Assembly: GCA_016748015.1 (NCBI GenBank)
Contig: JAAOMT010000352.1
Coordinates: 310,001-374,000 of the forward strand
Direction: 5' to 3'
Length of the DNA stretch: 64,000 nt
DNA from: Geosiphon pyriformis
Taxonomy: Eukaryota > Glomeromycota > Glomeromycetes > Archaeosporales > Geosiphonaceae
Positions 11,068 to 22,990 of this stretch are shown here, one piece after another. Each line of letters begins with the position of its first letter. Position 1 is the stretch's first letter. Both the position numbers and the translations under genes were made by a program. The notes under the pieces were generated by a model, which saw nothing but the letters and a program-made list of their open reading frames with translations, was not told the origin of the DNA and did not search any database.

Positions 11068-12540
11068 TAATTTTTAGAATATTTGTTGAATATTTCGGAG
11101 AATAATCATAATAAAAAAAGACTAACTAAATAATAAAAGAAAATAAAAAAAATTATTTTTTGGGTGTGGGGCTTTTATTTGTAATTATTTACTATTTTTG
11201 TTTTTGTGTGTTATTAAAAGGATTATTGTAATATTATGTTGAATTAAGTGTTTAAGTTTGGTTGTTGTTCTATTATGATTATTGGTTCTAAATTTCAGAG
11301 AATATCTTCAGGATTAATTAAAGGAGAATATGTACCAATTTGTAGAATTAATGGTTCAAAATTGTTTCTGGAATAATAGTGTTTCAATCTATCTTCATTT
11401 GCAACTTTTGCTAGTATTTTGTTATCAAGTCTTAACTTGTATAATCTATTGTCTAGAATTTCGTGAATATAAAATAGTTCATCTCATTTGTTTTCAAATT
11501 TTCTACTTCATTGTTTTTCAGCCTTAGTTCTGTGTAAGAGAACCTAATTCCCAATTTTAAATTCATTGGTAATTGGTGGCAGTTTGTTGTCATGTCTTTC
11601 TTTTTGTAGAGCTTGAAAGTGTTCAATGTGAGTGGCTACTATGTGTCTCTTTCCTTTCAATGTACTAAGAAAAGTATAGACTCTTCTTTGGAGTATTTCT
11701 TGAAAGTTTTCTTCATTAATTTGTTGTACTGAATATGTTTCCACTGTAAAATTAATTGGTAGTGTTGCTGTTCTTTCATAAGTAAGATCAAATGATGTGT
11801 GTTTTGTAGTATCTTGTTTTAGTGTTCTGTATGCTAATAATACTGATGGAATAAAGATATCCCATTTCTGCTCAAAATCTGTTGAGACTTTGGCTAAAAA
11901 TTTACACAATGTTTTGTTGAAACATTTTACAAATCCATTTGTTTGAGAGTAATAAGGTGATAATAAAGGTCTTTTAACATTGAATTGTTCACAAATTTCT
12001 TGTATCAAGTTGTTCACAAAATGTGTTTCTTGATCTAATAAAAGTTTAATTGAGCATCCATGTCTACAAATAATGTCTTCATAGATGAAATTTATTACTG
12101 ATTTTGCATTTGCTTTTTGGATGGCTCTAGCTTCAGACCATTTGGTAAGATAATCTACTGCAACTGCAACATAATGATTTCTTTGGGTTGTGATAAATAA
12201 TGATCCAACTAAATCAATTCTAACTCTGTTAAAAGGTTGTCCAACTTTAATTGGATTTAAAAGTTCTGTAGAGTGAATTTCTTCTCTTCTTTGACAACTA
12301 TTACAAGATTCTACATATTGTCAAATGTTTTTTTGCATGTAAGGCCAAAAATAATGTTCAAAGATTCTTTGGATTGTTCTATCTTTTTCCAAGTGTGTTG
12401 AAGATAGATCTGTGTGCATGTTGTACAGAATTGTTTCTTTTTCATTTTTCTGTACTAATCTGAGTGGTTGGTTTGGGTTTTTACGATTTTTGTAATAAAT
12501 TTTGTTGTGGTGTATGAAATATTGTTTGAATTGGTATTGT
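11068..12540 (-). pseudogene. Element C integrase, broken
   Basis: Minus-strand reading gives the zinc-domain Cys pair (CNSCQRRE) near 12290 and the first catalytic Asp in RVRIDLVGSL near 12210. The second Asp is in LLLDQETHF near 12020. The ORF 12017-11544 contains LSPYYSQTNGFVKCFNKTL, where the expected catalytic Glu (usual context NGxVE) is Lys, a GAA-to-AAA change. The tail continues as VLLHRTKAE down to about 11280. Positions 11068-11280 are AT-rich spacer with stops. Confidence 0.85.
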
Positions 12541-14100
12541 AATCAATGTTTTTCACTTGGAAACCAATTTTCTACCATGGTAAGAGTCTCCAAATAGTTC
12601 TTAAGATTGTTGTAATTTCTGGTATCTATTGTTGTTTTGTTGTTTTGTTGGTAGTGATAAGTTGTAGTGAAATTGTTAGTGGTATTAATCTTGTCTCATT
12701 TTTGAAAGACTATCAACATTGGTGTGTAGTTTTTCTAGTTTGTAATGTACAATATATTTGTAGTCTGTTAAGAAATCATTCTATTGAGACTGTTTGGCAC
12801 TTTGTTTAGTTTTTTTTTTATTGAGCCATTTGAGACCAATATTGTCAGTTATAATGTCAAATTTTTTTTCATTTTTCAGGTATTGTTGAAAATGTTTAAT
12901 AACCCAAATGACTGCAGCAGCTTCCAATTCAGTTGAGCCATATTTGAGTTCTGTTGGTTTGAGTGTCCTACTGGCATAAGCAATGATTTGTTCTTGGCCA
13001 TTTTTATCTAATTGTGATAAGATGGCACCAAAAGCTATGTGTAAAACATTAGTAGCTAGTTAAAACCATTTGTTGAAGTCTGAATAAGCAAGAACTAAGG
13101 CTGTTGTTAATTTTGTTTTGAGGGTTTTAAAAACTTTTTGTTGTTCTTCTGTCCATTGGTATAGCACGTTTTTGTTGGTAAGATAATTGAGTGGTTTGGC
13201 AATCTCTGAGAATTCTTTTATGAATTTTTGATAGTAGGAGGCTAATTCTACAAATTCTTGTAGTTCTGTAGTATTTCTGAGTGTTTGAAAGTTCTTAACA
13301 GCACTAATTGTTCTAGGATTTGGTTTGACTCCATCTTTGCTAACAATGTGTCCAAGAAAGATTAAATTTGTTTTTTCAAAGTGACATTTCTCAATGTTCA
13401 ACTTTAATCCTGCTTTCCATAATCATTGAAAAACTTCTCGCAGATGGATGAGATAAGCTTCAAAGCTTGATAAGTACACATCAGTGTCATCAAGATAGAC
13501 AACTACTAATTGCTATAAGAGTCTTTTATATATTACATCTATAAGTTGCTGAAATGTTGCTGGTACATTGTAGAATTCAAAAGACATAACATTGAACTCA
13601 TAGTTTCTTTCTTAAGTAGTGAATGCTGTTTTGGGTCGATTTTTTGGGTTCATTTTGACTTGTCAGTATTCACTTTCCAAGTCTAAAGTTAAGAAAAACT
13701 TGGTTTTTCTTAAGGCATTCAGCATATCATCAATTCTTGGAAGAAGGTAGGCATTTCCAATTGTCATGTTGTTGAGCTGATGATAATTTATACAGAATCT
13801 GATTTTTCTGTTTTTCTTTTTAACAAGAACTATTGGTGAGGCCCAAAGACTTTTTGATGGTTAAATTAATCTATTATTGAGCATTCTCTGCACTTTTTTC
13901 TTAATGAATTGGTGGCTGGCAAGTGGTATTTGATAAGCTTGTTGACATTTTGGTGGAGCATTTCCTGTGTGGATCTGATGTTGAACAATATCAGTTTTTC
14001 CAAAGTCATTGTTGTTTTTTGCAAATATGTTAGCGAATTCAGTTATCAGTTGTTTTAATTGTCTTTGTTGTTGGGGTTCTAAGGAACTCATGTTAATTCA
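12541..14100 (-). pseudogene. Element C reverse transcriptase and RNase H, broken
   Basis: The RT lead (MSSLEPQQQRQLKQL) opens at 14091. Palm motifs FFLTLDLESEY, NYEFNVMSFEF and the active-site box VVYLDDTDVYLS (near 13480) follow, with both Asp intact. FLGHIVSKDG lies near 13350 and the ORF 13401-13060 covers thumb and connection. RNase H is weaker (AFGAILSQLDKNGQE, IIAYASRTLKPTELKYGSTELEAAAV, about 12900-13040). In-frame stops occur between 13500 and 13860. Confidence 0.86.
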
Positions 14101-14518
14101 AGAGAGTTTTTCTTCCAACAGGTGGTAGTTTTCAGTAGTAGAAATAATGTTTGGATTTGGAAATAGTGTATGTCTTATAATTTTGATGAAATTTAAGACA
14201 ATTTGAGAGTTTTCATCTTGGAAGATATTGCTGTGTATGATTTTAATCTCTAATTTATTCAATAAGACAATAGGGTAATTATTGGGGTTGTAGAATATAA
14301 CTCAAAATTTTTTCATTCCATTGAGGATATAAACATTTGAGATTGAGATTTCATGCTTTAAACAGATTCATTCATTGGATTCAAAGATTTGTTGGGTAGT
14401 GGTGGGTGTAAATTTCATGATATTTTCCAAAAGATAAAATAGTAATTGGTTGAAGAAGTTGAAAAATCTGGTAAGATTCATTCTGTGTATTGAGAGCTAT
14501 GTTTACTGGCACTGTAAA

Positions 14519-15055
14519 TCATCCAATTAAACCAAAATCTTGAGTTTTTCTTTTACTTTTTCCCAATTGTTCTCTGTTTTTAACTGATTGTAAACCCGAA
14601 ATATTGATTAAGGGTAAGTAAATTGCTTGGGCAATTTTTTCAGCATGTTCAATTTTTAATGGTTTGTCCGTTTTATTCTGTAGCATAATAGTAATGTTTC
14701 CAATATATCCTGCATCTATAATTTCTTTTTTAATGTTGATTTCTTTGCTTGCCAATGATAATCTGGATGCAATTTGAACCATTGCTCTAGGTGGAATTTC
14801 AAGAGCAATTTTAAAATTGATTTTTGTCAAGAACTTTGGTTGGAAAACCAAAGTATCTTTTTTTGAATATCTTAGATCATATTCAGCATCAATTTTGTGT
14901 GCTTTTTCTGGTCTGATTCCTTGGCCATAGTTGTCAAAATATTTAAGTTGTAGAGGTGGTTGATTTTTAAGAAAATAAATAGGGGTGGTTGGTAGTTTTT
15001 TTACCAGTTTAGATACTCCAAATTCGATTTCATTTTCATTATTCTTATCTGGCAA
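14519..15055 (-). CDS. Element C dUTPase domain
   Basis: A 178-residue open frame with the five trimeric dUTPase motifs in order: DAEYDLRYSKKD (motif 1), ASRLSLASKEI (motif 2), IIDAGYIGNITIML (motif 3, with the uracil-site Asp-Ala-Gly-Tyr), KIAQAIYLP (motif 4) and TQDFGLIG (motif 5, the P-loop-like tail). Known role: hydrolyses dUTP to dUMP and pyrophosphate, which keeps uracil out of new cDNA. It lies between protease/Cys-rich sequence and RT, an arrangement shared with element G. The frame has no internal stop and keeps all motifs, unlike most of the element. It was presumably part of the Pol polyprotein. Positions 14100-14518 are spacer with stops. Confidence 0.85.
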   Translation of the reverse strand: MPDKNNENEIEFGVSKLVKKLPTTPIYFLKNQPPLQLKYFDNYGQGIRPEKAHKIDAEYDLRYSKKDTLVFQPKFLTKINFKIALEIPPRAMVQIASRLSLASKEINIKKEIIDAGYIGNITIMLQNKTDKPLKIEHAEKIAQAIYLPLINISGLQSVKNREQLGKSKRKTQDFGLIG

Positions 15056-15780
15056 GAGAATGCTAAGAGCATAGCATTCTAAACACTATTGGTCATCACA
15101 AAGCATAACACATTCTTCACATAATTGAATGTTTATTTGCTCTAATCATTAAATTTGAGCTTCTTTGGTTGGATATGTATAAGGTTTTTACTTCATCTTT
15201 ATAATCAAATCCAGCTAATTCTATGGTATACTCAATGTATTTAGCTTCTTTCATTTGGCAGACATCTTCTTGGGTGGCTCTATTGATTAATGCTATTGTT
15301 AAATTAAAAATCATTTCAGCATTATGAAGGTAATGATAGAGTTTATTGAGAGCACTGTTATATGCTATATCAAATGGTGTTCCTCTTCTGACTTTTTTCG
15401 AAATTGATAGAGCATATTAACAGGTTTGATTACATACTTCTCCTCTCATTGCAACATCAATTCAGTTGTATTCTTTTAGTAGCATATCTCCACATGTAAG
15501 ACAAGATGTGTTGTCCTATTTTCCACTTCTTTTTGGAGATTCAAATCGTTTTCTATGGCATGCTTTGCAGAAATAGCAGGTGCAAGTTTCATATTCCTCT
15601 TCTGAAAAAATACAGGCTCTCATAGATGAAAGCTTCTTTTTGCAATCCTTGCATTTTAGTAAAATGTATAGTGGTTCTTTTTGTGGTTCTGGTGTGAAAT
15701 ACTGAATCTTCTTTCATCCTTTGGTTTCTTCAAAAATTTTTTGTTCTGTTTCTTCAGCCCAATTGGATGTTAATTCAAAA
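15056..15780 (-). pseudogene. Element C cysteine-rich domain between protease and dUTPase
   Basis: On the minus strand Cys pairs appear as CKDCKKK (about 15650), CTCYFCKACH (about 15570) and SCLTCGDML (about 15500), followed by RRGTPFDIAYNSALNKL (about 15400) and an Ala/Ile-rich helix (TIALINRATQEDV). Element G has the same order of Cys pairs and the RKGTPIDVVW segment at 35780-36190. The pattern suggests one or more zinc ribbons and perhaps RNA or DNA binding. An in-frame TAG at 15516-15518 lies at the same aligned position as a TAG in element G. Confidence 0.6.
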
Positions 15781-16400
15781 GCCATGTAGATTTCAGTAAG
15801 TGGCATTTTTTTTTTCATCAAATTTGAATACTGGGGCTTTTTTTGAACATTTGTTGAAAGTACTACAAGTAGCAAGTACTATGGTGTATTGTTCTTGGTA
15901 TGAGATTTTTAGTTCCTGAGTTTTTCAGTCTAAGTTTGCATTGGCCTTAAGAAGCCAATCATTTTTAACAAAAGCTTAGTATTAGGGTGCATCCATAACT
16001 AGAACTTTAACTGGAATGGTGATTTCATCAATAGTGAATAGGAAGTTGTCAATTTCTTCTACTGGTGTCTTTTTTATACTATCTGCTGTAACAATTACTG
16101 TTTGGACTGGTCTGTCAACATTTTAATTGAGTTGTTGCATTAATTAGTAAGTGATGATACTTCCAGTGAATTTACTGTCTAGAATTAATCAGATTGGTTT
16201 TCCTTCTATTGTAGTTTTAGTGTACATAGCAATAATAGCTTTTTGCTCATTAATTGCTGCATTGCTAAGCAAGAATGGTAATTCATTTGCTTCAAATTCG
16301 AATGGAAATATATCTGAAAGGTTGGTATTTTGGACAATTTGGGCTGGTGAAATAGTATTGTTAGAAGGATTTGATTTTGGTGCTGTAACTTCACCTTCAG
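15781..16400 (-). pseudogene. Element C protease region, broken
   Basis: The motif LILDSKFTGSII near 16170 corresponds to the retropepsin LxDTG box, with Lys for Gly. The following ADSIKKTPVEEIDNFLF and LDWKTQELKI segments match element G's protease. Stops at several Gln-type positions show that it is not functional. Confidence 0.7.
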
Positions 16401-18279
16401 AAAGTGCAGTTTATTAAAAATCCGGTTCTTCTTGCATTGTTAAATAACTGGGTTGAGTGTAAAACTGAGTGGGTCTTTGTTGAACAGAATTTCAAGGAAC
16501 TAGTTAATTATTGTGATTAAATCTGTTGTTATTTGTTAGAAAACGGTTTTGTGGTGTGAATTGGTTTTGTTGGACCAATCTTCTGGCTGGTATTTGATAT
16601 TATTAAGTGGGTGGTGTTTGATATTGCTGAATTGGTAAAGGTTGCTAATATTGTTGCTGAATTGGTTGTGGAGCTGGTTAATAGTAACTGTTTTGATTTT
16701 GTGATCTTGGTGAATAATAAGTTGATAGTAGAGGTTGATAATAAGATTGTTGTGGTAAAAAGTAACATTGATTACTCCTGTTTTGTTGGTTTCTTTGCAA
16801 TTTCCTGCAATCTCGTTTCCAGTGTTCTGAGATTCCACAATAATAACAATTTTGAGATTGGTTGTTGGATGGTGATCCAAAATTGTTTTGGTTGCATTAT
16901 TGTGATGGTTGATATCTTTGTGGTTGCTGCTGTTGTTGTTATTGGTTTGTAAAGTAGTTTTCAACCTTTTTTGTGAATTGGTCTATTTTTTTTTCAGCTG
17001 CTGAGCTGGTTTCTCCAATAGCTAGGTTGACAAGTTTGGTGTGGTTTGCTTTTTCTATTGCTATTTCATAGTTTTTTGCATGTTTAATGGCTGTAGTTAG
17101 GTTTTCTGGAGCATGTGGACAAATTTTTTTAATGAGTTTGTCTTTTAATTCTGCTATGAATTAATCTAGAATTTGGGCATTGGAATAGTATTCATTGGTT
17201 TCCAATTTTTAAATTTGTTGAAGAAGTTTGTTTAATCTTCTAAGATAGGTTATAACAGTTTCAGATGTTTCTTGCTTGATATTGTGAAAGCAATTTCAGA
17301 AAGTGATAGAGGTGTTGTTGTTAGTGAATTGTTGTAAGAAAGCATCTTTGAATGCTTGCCAGTTTTCAAATGGTTTTTCTAAGTTTTCAAACCATTCTCC
17401 TGTAGTTCTTTGGAGAAAGTATGAGATTGCTTTAAGCATTCTTGCTGCATTCCAATCATTTGCATCTCCTGCTTTCTGGATTTTGTCAAGCAATTCTTGA
17501 GGGCTGGTATTATTATCTTTACTAATGAATTTTAAAATCTTTGCAATATAAGCAGTTGCTATTTTTTCTTTGTTTTCTGTAGTTTTTTTTTGTTTTGATT
17601 CAGTTTCTTTATTTTCCAAGTTTTTTGAATGATTACTTTCATTTTCTTGTAAATAATCAATAATATTGGTGCTTGTTAATATGGGTTTCTGCTGTTGAGT
17701 AGAATTTCTAGGTAACTGATAATCTTCTGGTCTGAAGAAATGGTTAAGTGGTGAATTTGATGTTTGTGATAGAGCAAGTGAAATTGGAAATAATGTAATA
17801 GAAAGTGGTAATTTGATACTGGTTTCTTGTTCAGGTGTTTGTAAGTGTTTAGTAGTTGTCTTTAGTGTTTTTGGAGTATTTGAAGTGGTATTTGAGTGTT
17901 GTTTCAGTTTTTGTTTGCCTTTGTTGCTTGTTTTTGTCTCTAATTCAAAGTCAATAGAGTATTTAAACTGTACTGGATATGTTTTTTCACAATACTTGAT
18001 AATGTTAAAATTAAGTTCTTGGAAGTAAGTGGCAAGTGTTTTACTGTTAAAATTTTCAGTTCCCAACTGTGAATAATGTACTAAATTATTGTAAAGATTG
18101 CTTTTAACTTCTGAAATGTTGTAATCTCCAAGAAGATAATTGTTAATGCAGTTTTCAATATACTGGTAAAATGTTTTCTTAACAATTTCAATTCCGTTTA
18201 GAATGTTGAATCTTTGTTTACAGTGGGTGTAAATTGATTGATAATACTCTAGAGTTGTTGTGTCTAGTATGGTCGCCAC
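16401..18279 (-). pseudogene. Element C gag, broken
   Basis: The first frame (18279-17296, 327 aa) starts MATILDTTTLEYY and includes the capsid segment WNAARMLKAISYFLQ and WQAFKDAFLQQFTNNN, typical of Gypsy Gag. It breaks at 17296 and continues in another frame through HAPENLTTAIKHAKNYE (about 17080). A CCHC knuckle (CYYCGISEHWKRDC) is intact near 16820, inside an Asn/Gln-rich region of low complexity. This explains the Asn- and Thr-rich ORFs on both strands at 16.5-16.9 kb. Confidence 0.82.
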
Positions 18280-18305
18280 TTTGAAGTTGTTATTGCTGTG
18301 TTATT

Positions 18306-18321
18306 CTATAGAAGAGCACTA
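18306..18321 (-). other. Primer-binding site of element C
   Basis: On the minus strand TAGTGCTCTTCTATAG follows the 5' LTR by two bases. It matches the first half of the TGGTGCTC primer site of B and G with one G-to-A change, then diverges. Confidence 0.6.
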
Positions 18322-18323
18322 AA

Positions 18324-19281
18324 TATTACTGGAGGTTTTTGGTCTCTTTTTTTGAATGTTGTTAATGCTGATTTGCTGTGAATTTACGTTCTCAGGAAGT
18401 AGTTGAACCTCCAGTAACTGAATTTATCTTCAAATTATCTTTTATAATTTGAACCACTGGGCTTATAAGTAGAATGACCAATTCCTTGCCAATTATTTTA
18501 TGTGGTTATGTTGTAGTAAACATCAACTTTTTTCCAGTGATTGTTTGTCTGGAAGCTCACTAAAATGTGTAATTACTTTGCTGTGAAAGTCAACTCTTCT
18601 ACAGAGATCTTGTCTATAGGCTACCCTAATGATTATGATAAAAAAAGAAAAAAAATAAAAGAAATGTAAAATTCTAACAAGGAAAACGTTTTCTATCCAG
18701 GCTTGAAGTCACTAACAGATTACTGAAATTGGTAGTTAATCAATTTAAAAATGTTAGTTGTGTTGAGAGAATTTCAAGTGCAATAATCAAAGGATTTGGT
18801 TTTTGAATATTTAATTTTTATTTAAATGTGTAAAAGATAATTTGTTCTAATTAAGATATCTAAAATAAAGTACTATGATAAGATACTATGAGAAGATATA
18901 TTTTCTTGAAGAGAGAAGCTTTTCTTTTATATAACTTGTTGTAGTACTAGTCTTTAAACTTGCACTTTTCTTTTTGCTACAATTTGGGTGAACTAAAGAT
19001 ACATTTTGGCAAACTACAAGTTATTTTACTGAACTATTGATTATTTCGCCCAATTTTTATTAATTTCGGCGAATTTTGACTATGTTAAATGGTTCAGAGT
19101 ATTGTGTAATTTGATCATCTTAATTTCTAGAGTACAAATTGGATTATTGATTAAGTAATAATATTTGATAATTTGAATAAATAATAAGTGATAATTGAAA
19201 TAATAATAATATATACTAATTAATAATAGGAATTATAAGAGTAATTTCATGCTAATTGATAGCTAATTTCTACTAATAACA
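18324..19281 (-). repeat. Element C 5' LTR (958 bp)
   Basis: On the plus strand it runs from TATTACTGGAGG to TACTAATAACA. Like the other C LTR, its edge is TATTACT instead of the TGTTACC of the solo copies, which supports the two being a pair. A TATA-like box (TATAAAAG in the solo copy at 43349) lies in sense orientation on the minus strand near 18930. The motif array TTCGSCGAA occupies about 18985-19085. Confidence 0.9.
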
Positions 19282-21994
19282 ATAGATATTTTCTTTGTGA
19301 TTGGGGGGTTTTTTTTTTAGTAGATGTTACAGGTTTTAATGTATTCAGCAATGTTCTTTTCCAAAGTAGGCCAATAATAACAAGCTAAAAGTTTTCTGAA
19401 TTGTCTTTGTTTTTCCAAAGTGTTCAGCTAATGGGTCAGTATACATATTGTATATTACAATTTCTCTTTTTTCAAATCTGATAACTTTATGGGAACAGTC
19501 AAGATTTTTTCTGTTTCTTTTATATAATTGGTTCTGGCAAATCAAATTTCTATTTGATTGTTTGTACAAATGTTCTCTTTGCTGTTGAGTGTATTTTGGT
19601 GGGTATTGTCTTTTACCCAAAAATTCTATTAAGACAGAATAGTTGTTCAAGTCCATTATTGTGTTTGTTTATGAAGGAGTTATTAATAATTAAGTTGGTT
19701 TGATTTGAGAGGTTATACTATCACTGAATGGTAAATTTAAAGAGAGCATTAGCATTTTGATGATTTGTTTCTTTATGGTGTTGAATATCATAGTCAAATT
19801 CATTCAAGTGGAATATCCAACAAGTTATTTGTTTGTGTTCTAGCTTCTTTTTATTGCACAGTCAAACCAAGGCTTGATGATTTGTTACTACTAGGAATTT
19901 CACACCAAGAAGATATTGATCCCAATAACTAGTAGCCCAAACTACTACCAAACATTCTTTGTTTAGTAACTGAATAGTTTTTTTCTGCTGGTATAAGAGA
20001 TCTATTAGCATATACTATAGCATGTTTTCTGTCATTTTTATCTTTCTGTGAAAAGACAGCACCAAGTCTATAGCCAAATGTATTAGTGTGAAGAATAAAA
20101 GATTGGTTCAGATCAGATTGCTTAAGGATTGGTTTAGTAACAAGTTTTTTCTTTAGAATTTCAAAAGCTTTTTGTTGATGAGTGCCCCAGTAGTAGTTGA
20201 CATTTTTTCTGAGTAGCTGATTGAAAAGAAAAGTGATTTTGGAGAAATTCTTGATAAATTTACAATAGTAAGAAGCCAAACCAAGAAAAAAGCATAGTTC
20301 AGAAACATTTATTGGTTGTCTAATATTTTGGACTTTTTTAATCTTAGCTGAATTAGGGAAGATTCCATCTTTTGTAATAAAATGACCAAAGAACTGGGTG
20401 GATTGACATCCAAAAAAAGATTTGATTAGGTTGATCTTAAGGCCAGCATTTCTGAGCAGATCAAAAACCTTCTGTAAATGTTTAAGGTATTTATTCCAGA
20501 TTTTTGAGTAGACTATTATGTTATCTAAGTAGACTAAACAAAGTTTTCTTTTACTGATTTAAACACTTTGTCTATTAGGCATTAAAAGATGGGAGGGACA
20601 TTAGTAAGACCAAAAAACATAACTGTGAATTCATAAGTGCCATACTTGATAATAAAAGCAGTTTTTTTTCTGCTTTTTGAATTCATTTTTACTTGCTAGA
20701 ATCTAGCAGTTAAGTCAATAATTGAAAAGAAAGCAGCACCATTGAATTTATCTAGCATTGCATCAATTTTGGAAAGTAGATACATGTTTCTTATAGTAAT
20801 GGCATTTAGTTGGCAGTAGTCAACACAAAAGCATAGGGTTCTACCTTTCTTGAATACTACTACAATTGGGAAAGCCTATTTACTTTTGGTTTTTTGTATG
20901 AATCTAAGATCTTTTATCCAGTTTATTTTTTTTTTAATGAATTCATTATTGTGTTAATTAGATTGATAAGGCTTCAAATAGATGGGACAAGTTTCTTTGG
21001 TGGTGATAGTGTGTTATATTACATGAGTTCATTCAGAAGTATTATCTTCTTTTGAGATAATGGGCTATTTTTAGCCAACAGATTTTCAATGTCCATTTTT
21101 TTTCTTTAGAGGAAGATTTTCTTTGTTCTACAACTAGTAATTGGATTTTAGGTGGTTCATTCTTAAAAGACTTTTATACTTCTTTTAGTTCTTTTCTGGG
21201 TATTAAACTAATTGGCTCTTAATTTTTGTAATAGATCAGACAGAACTTGCATTTATCACTAGGAGAATACAAAGATTTATTGCACCAATATCTGGCACAA
21301 AAACCATGTTATTAATAACTGTATTTTGCTTTCTTGTCAGATTTTCTATCAAAAGTTTTTCTGAAAATATCATAGTAAGGCCAGCAAATTAGCTTGTTAT
21401 TTATCATAATTTCTTCTTTGTTAGCTTTAATATTGTCTAGTGGCTTGTCATTGCTGGTAAAAATAGTATAAGTGAGTTCAGCAGTTTTTTTTGTTCTTCT
21501 TGATTTTCTTTTTTATTGCTCTTATCATCATTTGATTCATTTGATTGTTTTTTTTTTTGGTTTTGCTTGGGTACTGGAGGAGTTGTCCAATAATAGCATT
21601 TAACCACAATGGGCTTTTCACCACATCTGATGGTTAGCTCACAAAGTTCATAGTCAAGTAATGCTTTGGCTTTCTTGAGCCACTTATTGCCAACAATTAT
21701 GGTGTACTCTTTTGTTTTAAATACTTTCATGTCAGTTTTAATGCTGATGCCATTGATGTGAACAGAAACAGCTTTGGCTATGCTCAGGTTTTTCTTTTTG
21801 TCATCATGTACATTGGTTATAGACTGAATAGAAGGTTTATTAATCTTTTTTCTAATGGCTTCTAGAAAGTGTTTGGCAATTACACTGACAGATGATCTAC
21901 TGTCTAGGATCAAATCAATAAAGTAACTAGCCACTTGGACTTTGCAAATCAGAAGAGTGACATTGCTGTTGTCAGCAAGTTTAGCTTAGTAAGG
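19282..21994 (-). pseudogene. Element D pol: integrase N-part, RNase H, RT, protease (family 1), broken
   Basis: Minus-strand collinear copy of B's pol. The integrase zinc domain (MYTDPLAEHFGKTKT) is in 19656-19345. The integrase core picks up again at position 1000 of the window, beyond element C. RNase H and RT thumb are in 20279-19929, and the RT box again reads YLDNIIVYS near 20515. The protease frame 21934-21437 has ILDSRSSVSVI (Gly to Arg), then an Asn/Lys/Glu linker. Stops and frameshifts occur throughout. Part of an element of which the 3' LTR is outside the window. Confidence 0.87.
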
Positions 21995-21998
21995 ATGT

Positions 21999-22986
21999 TG
22001 TTACCAGACAAAATTAGAGATATCATTTAGCATGAAACTATCTTATAATTCCTATCATTAATTAGCATATATTATCGTTTCAAATTATCACTTACTACAT
22101 TAGCAAAAATGTCCAAAATTATCATTTAATTAATAACCCAAATTGTACACAACACAAATGTAACCTAATTGCGATGATCAATCATGTAATACCCCAAACT
22201 ATGTAACATTCAAAAGTTCGCTGAAATTTATAGAAATTCGCTAAAATAATTGATAGTTCACTGAAATATCTAATAGTTCGCAGAAATAACTTGTAGTTCG
22301 CCGAAATGTATTTTGAGTTCAGCAAAATTGTAGAAAATAGCAAAGTTCAAGTTTATAGAATAGTGTTACGACAAGTTGTATAAAAAAAGAGCTTCTCTCT
22401 TCGAAAAAATGTATCTTACCTTAGATTTATCACTTAGAACCATTCCTACATACACAAAAGAAATAAATATCAAATAATTCAAAAAACCAAATTCTTTAAT
22501 TATTACACTTGAAAAATCCCCAAAACTTAACTAACGTTTTGAAATTGATTAGCTACCAATTTCAATAAACTGTTAGTGACTCCAGACCTGAATTGAAAAT
22601 GTTTCTCTTGATAAAATCCTATTTCTTTTACATTTCTTTTATTTTTCTTTTTTTTTTCTTTTCTTATTACAATCATTAGGGTAGCCTACAGACAAGATTC
22701 CTGTAGAAGAGTTGACTTTCACAGCAAAGTAACTACACATATTTTTAGTGAGCTTCCAGACAAGCAATTCTTGAGAAAGAGTTGACGTTTACTACAATGT
22801 AATTACATAAAATAACTGGCAAGGAATTGGCCATTCCACTTATAAGCCCAGCAGTTCAAATTATAAAAGATAATTTGAAATTAAAATTCAGTTACTGGAG
22901 ATTCAACCACATCCAGAAAACGTGAATTTACAGCAAACAAGTATTAACAACATTACAAAAAAGAGACCAAAAAACCTCCGGTAACA
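21999..22986 (+). repeat. Solo family-2 LTR (988 bp) inside element D
   Basis: Starts TGTTACCAGAC and ends CTCCGGTAACA, flanked by ATGT on both sides (21995-21998 and 22987-22990). Element D's protease-gag junction resumes on the other side and aligns with element E. Sense orientation is plus: TATA-like TTGTATAAAAAAAG lies near 22376-22389. Seven or so degenerate TTCGSCGAA motifs lie at about 22210-22330. The small ORF starting inside it at 22903 on the minus strand is a chimera with D. Confidence 0.92.
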
Positions 22987-22990
22987 ATGT

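Larger units (their letters stand above)
1001..19281 (-). mobile_element. Element C: full-length but dead family-2 Ty3/Gypsy with dUTPase, carrying element B
   Basis: Minus-strand element with 5' LTR 18324-19281, internal region 10421-18323, and 3' LTR 1001-1565 plus 10025-10420. It is inserted in the integrase gene of element D; flanks are ATGG (997-1000) and ATAG (19282-19285), a one-base-decayed duplication. Gene order on the minus strand: gag, protease, Cys-rich domain, dUTPase, RT, RNase H, integrase, extra 3' ORF. It has a PBS at 18306-18321 and a polypurine tract at 10421-10433. Without B it is about 9.8 kb. The RT box YLDD is intact, but integrase has lost its Glu and several stops are present. 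Confidence 0.9.

Noticed and set aside
16529-16964. Asn/Thr-rich ORFs on both strands
   Set aside because: Frame shadows of the low-complexity, zinc-knuckle part of element C gag.
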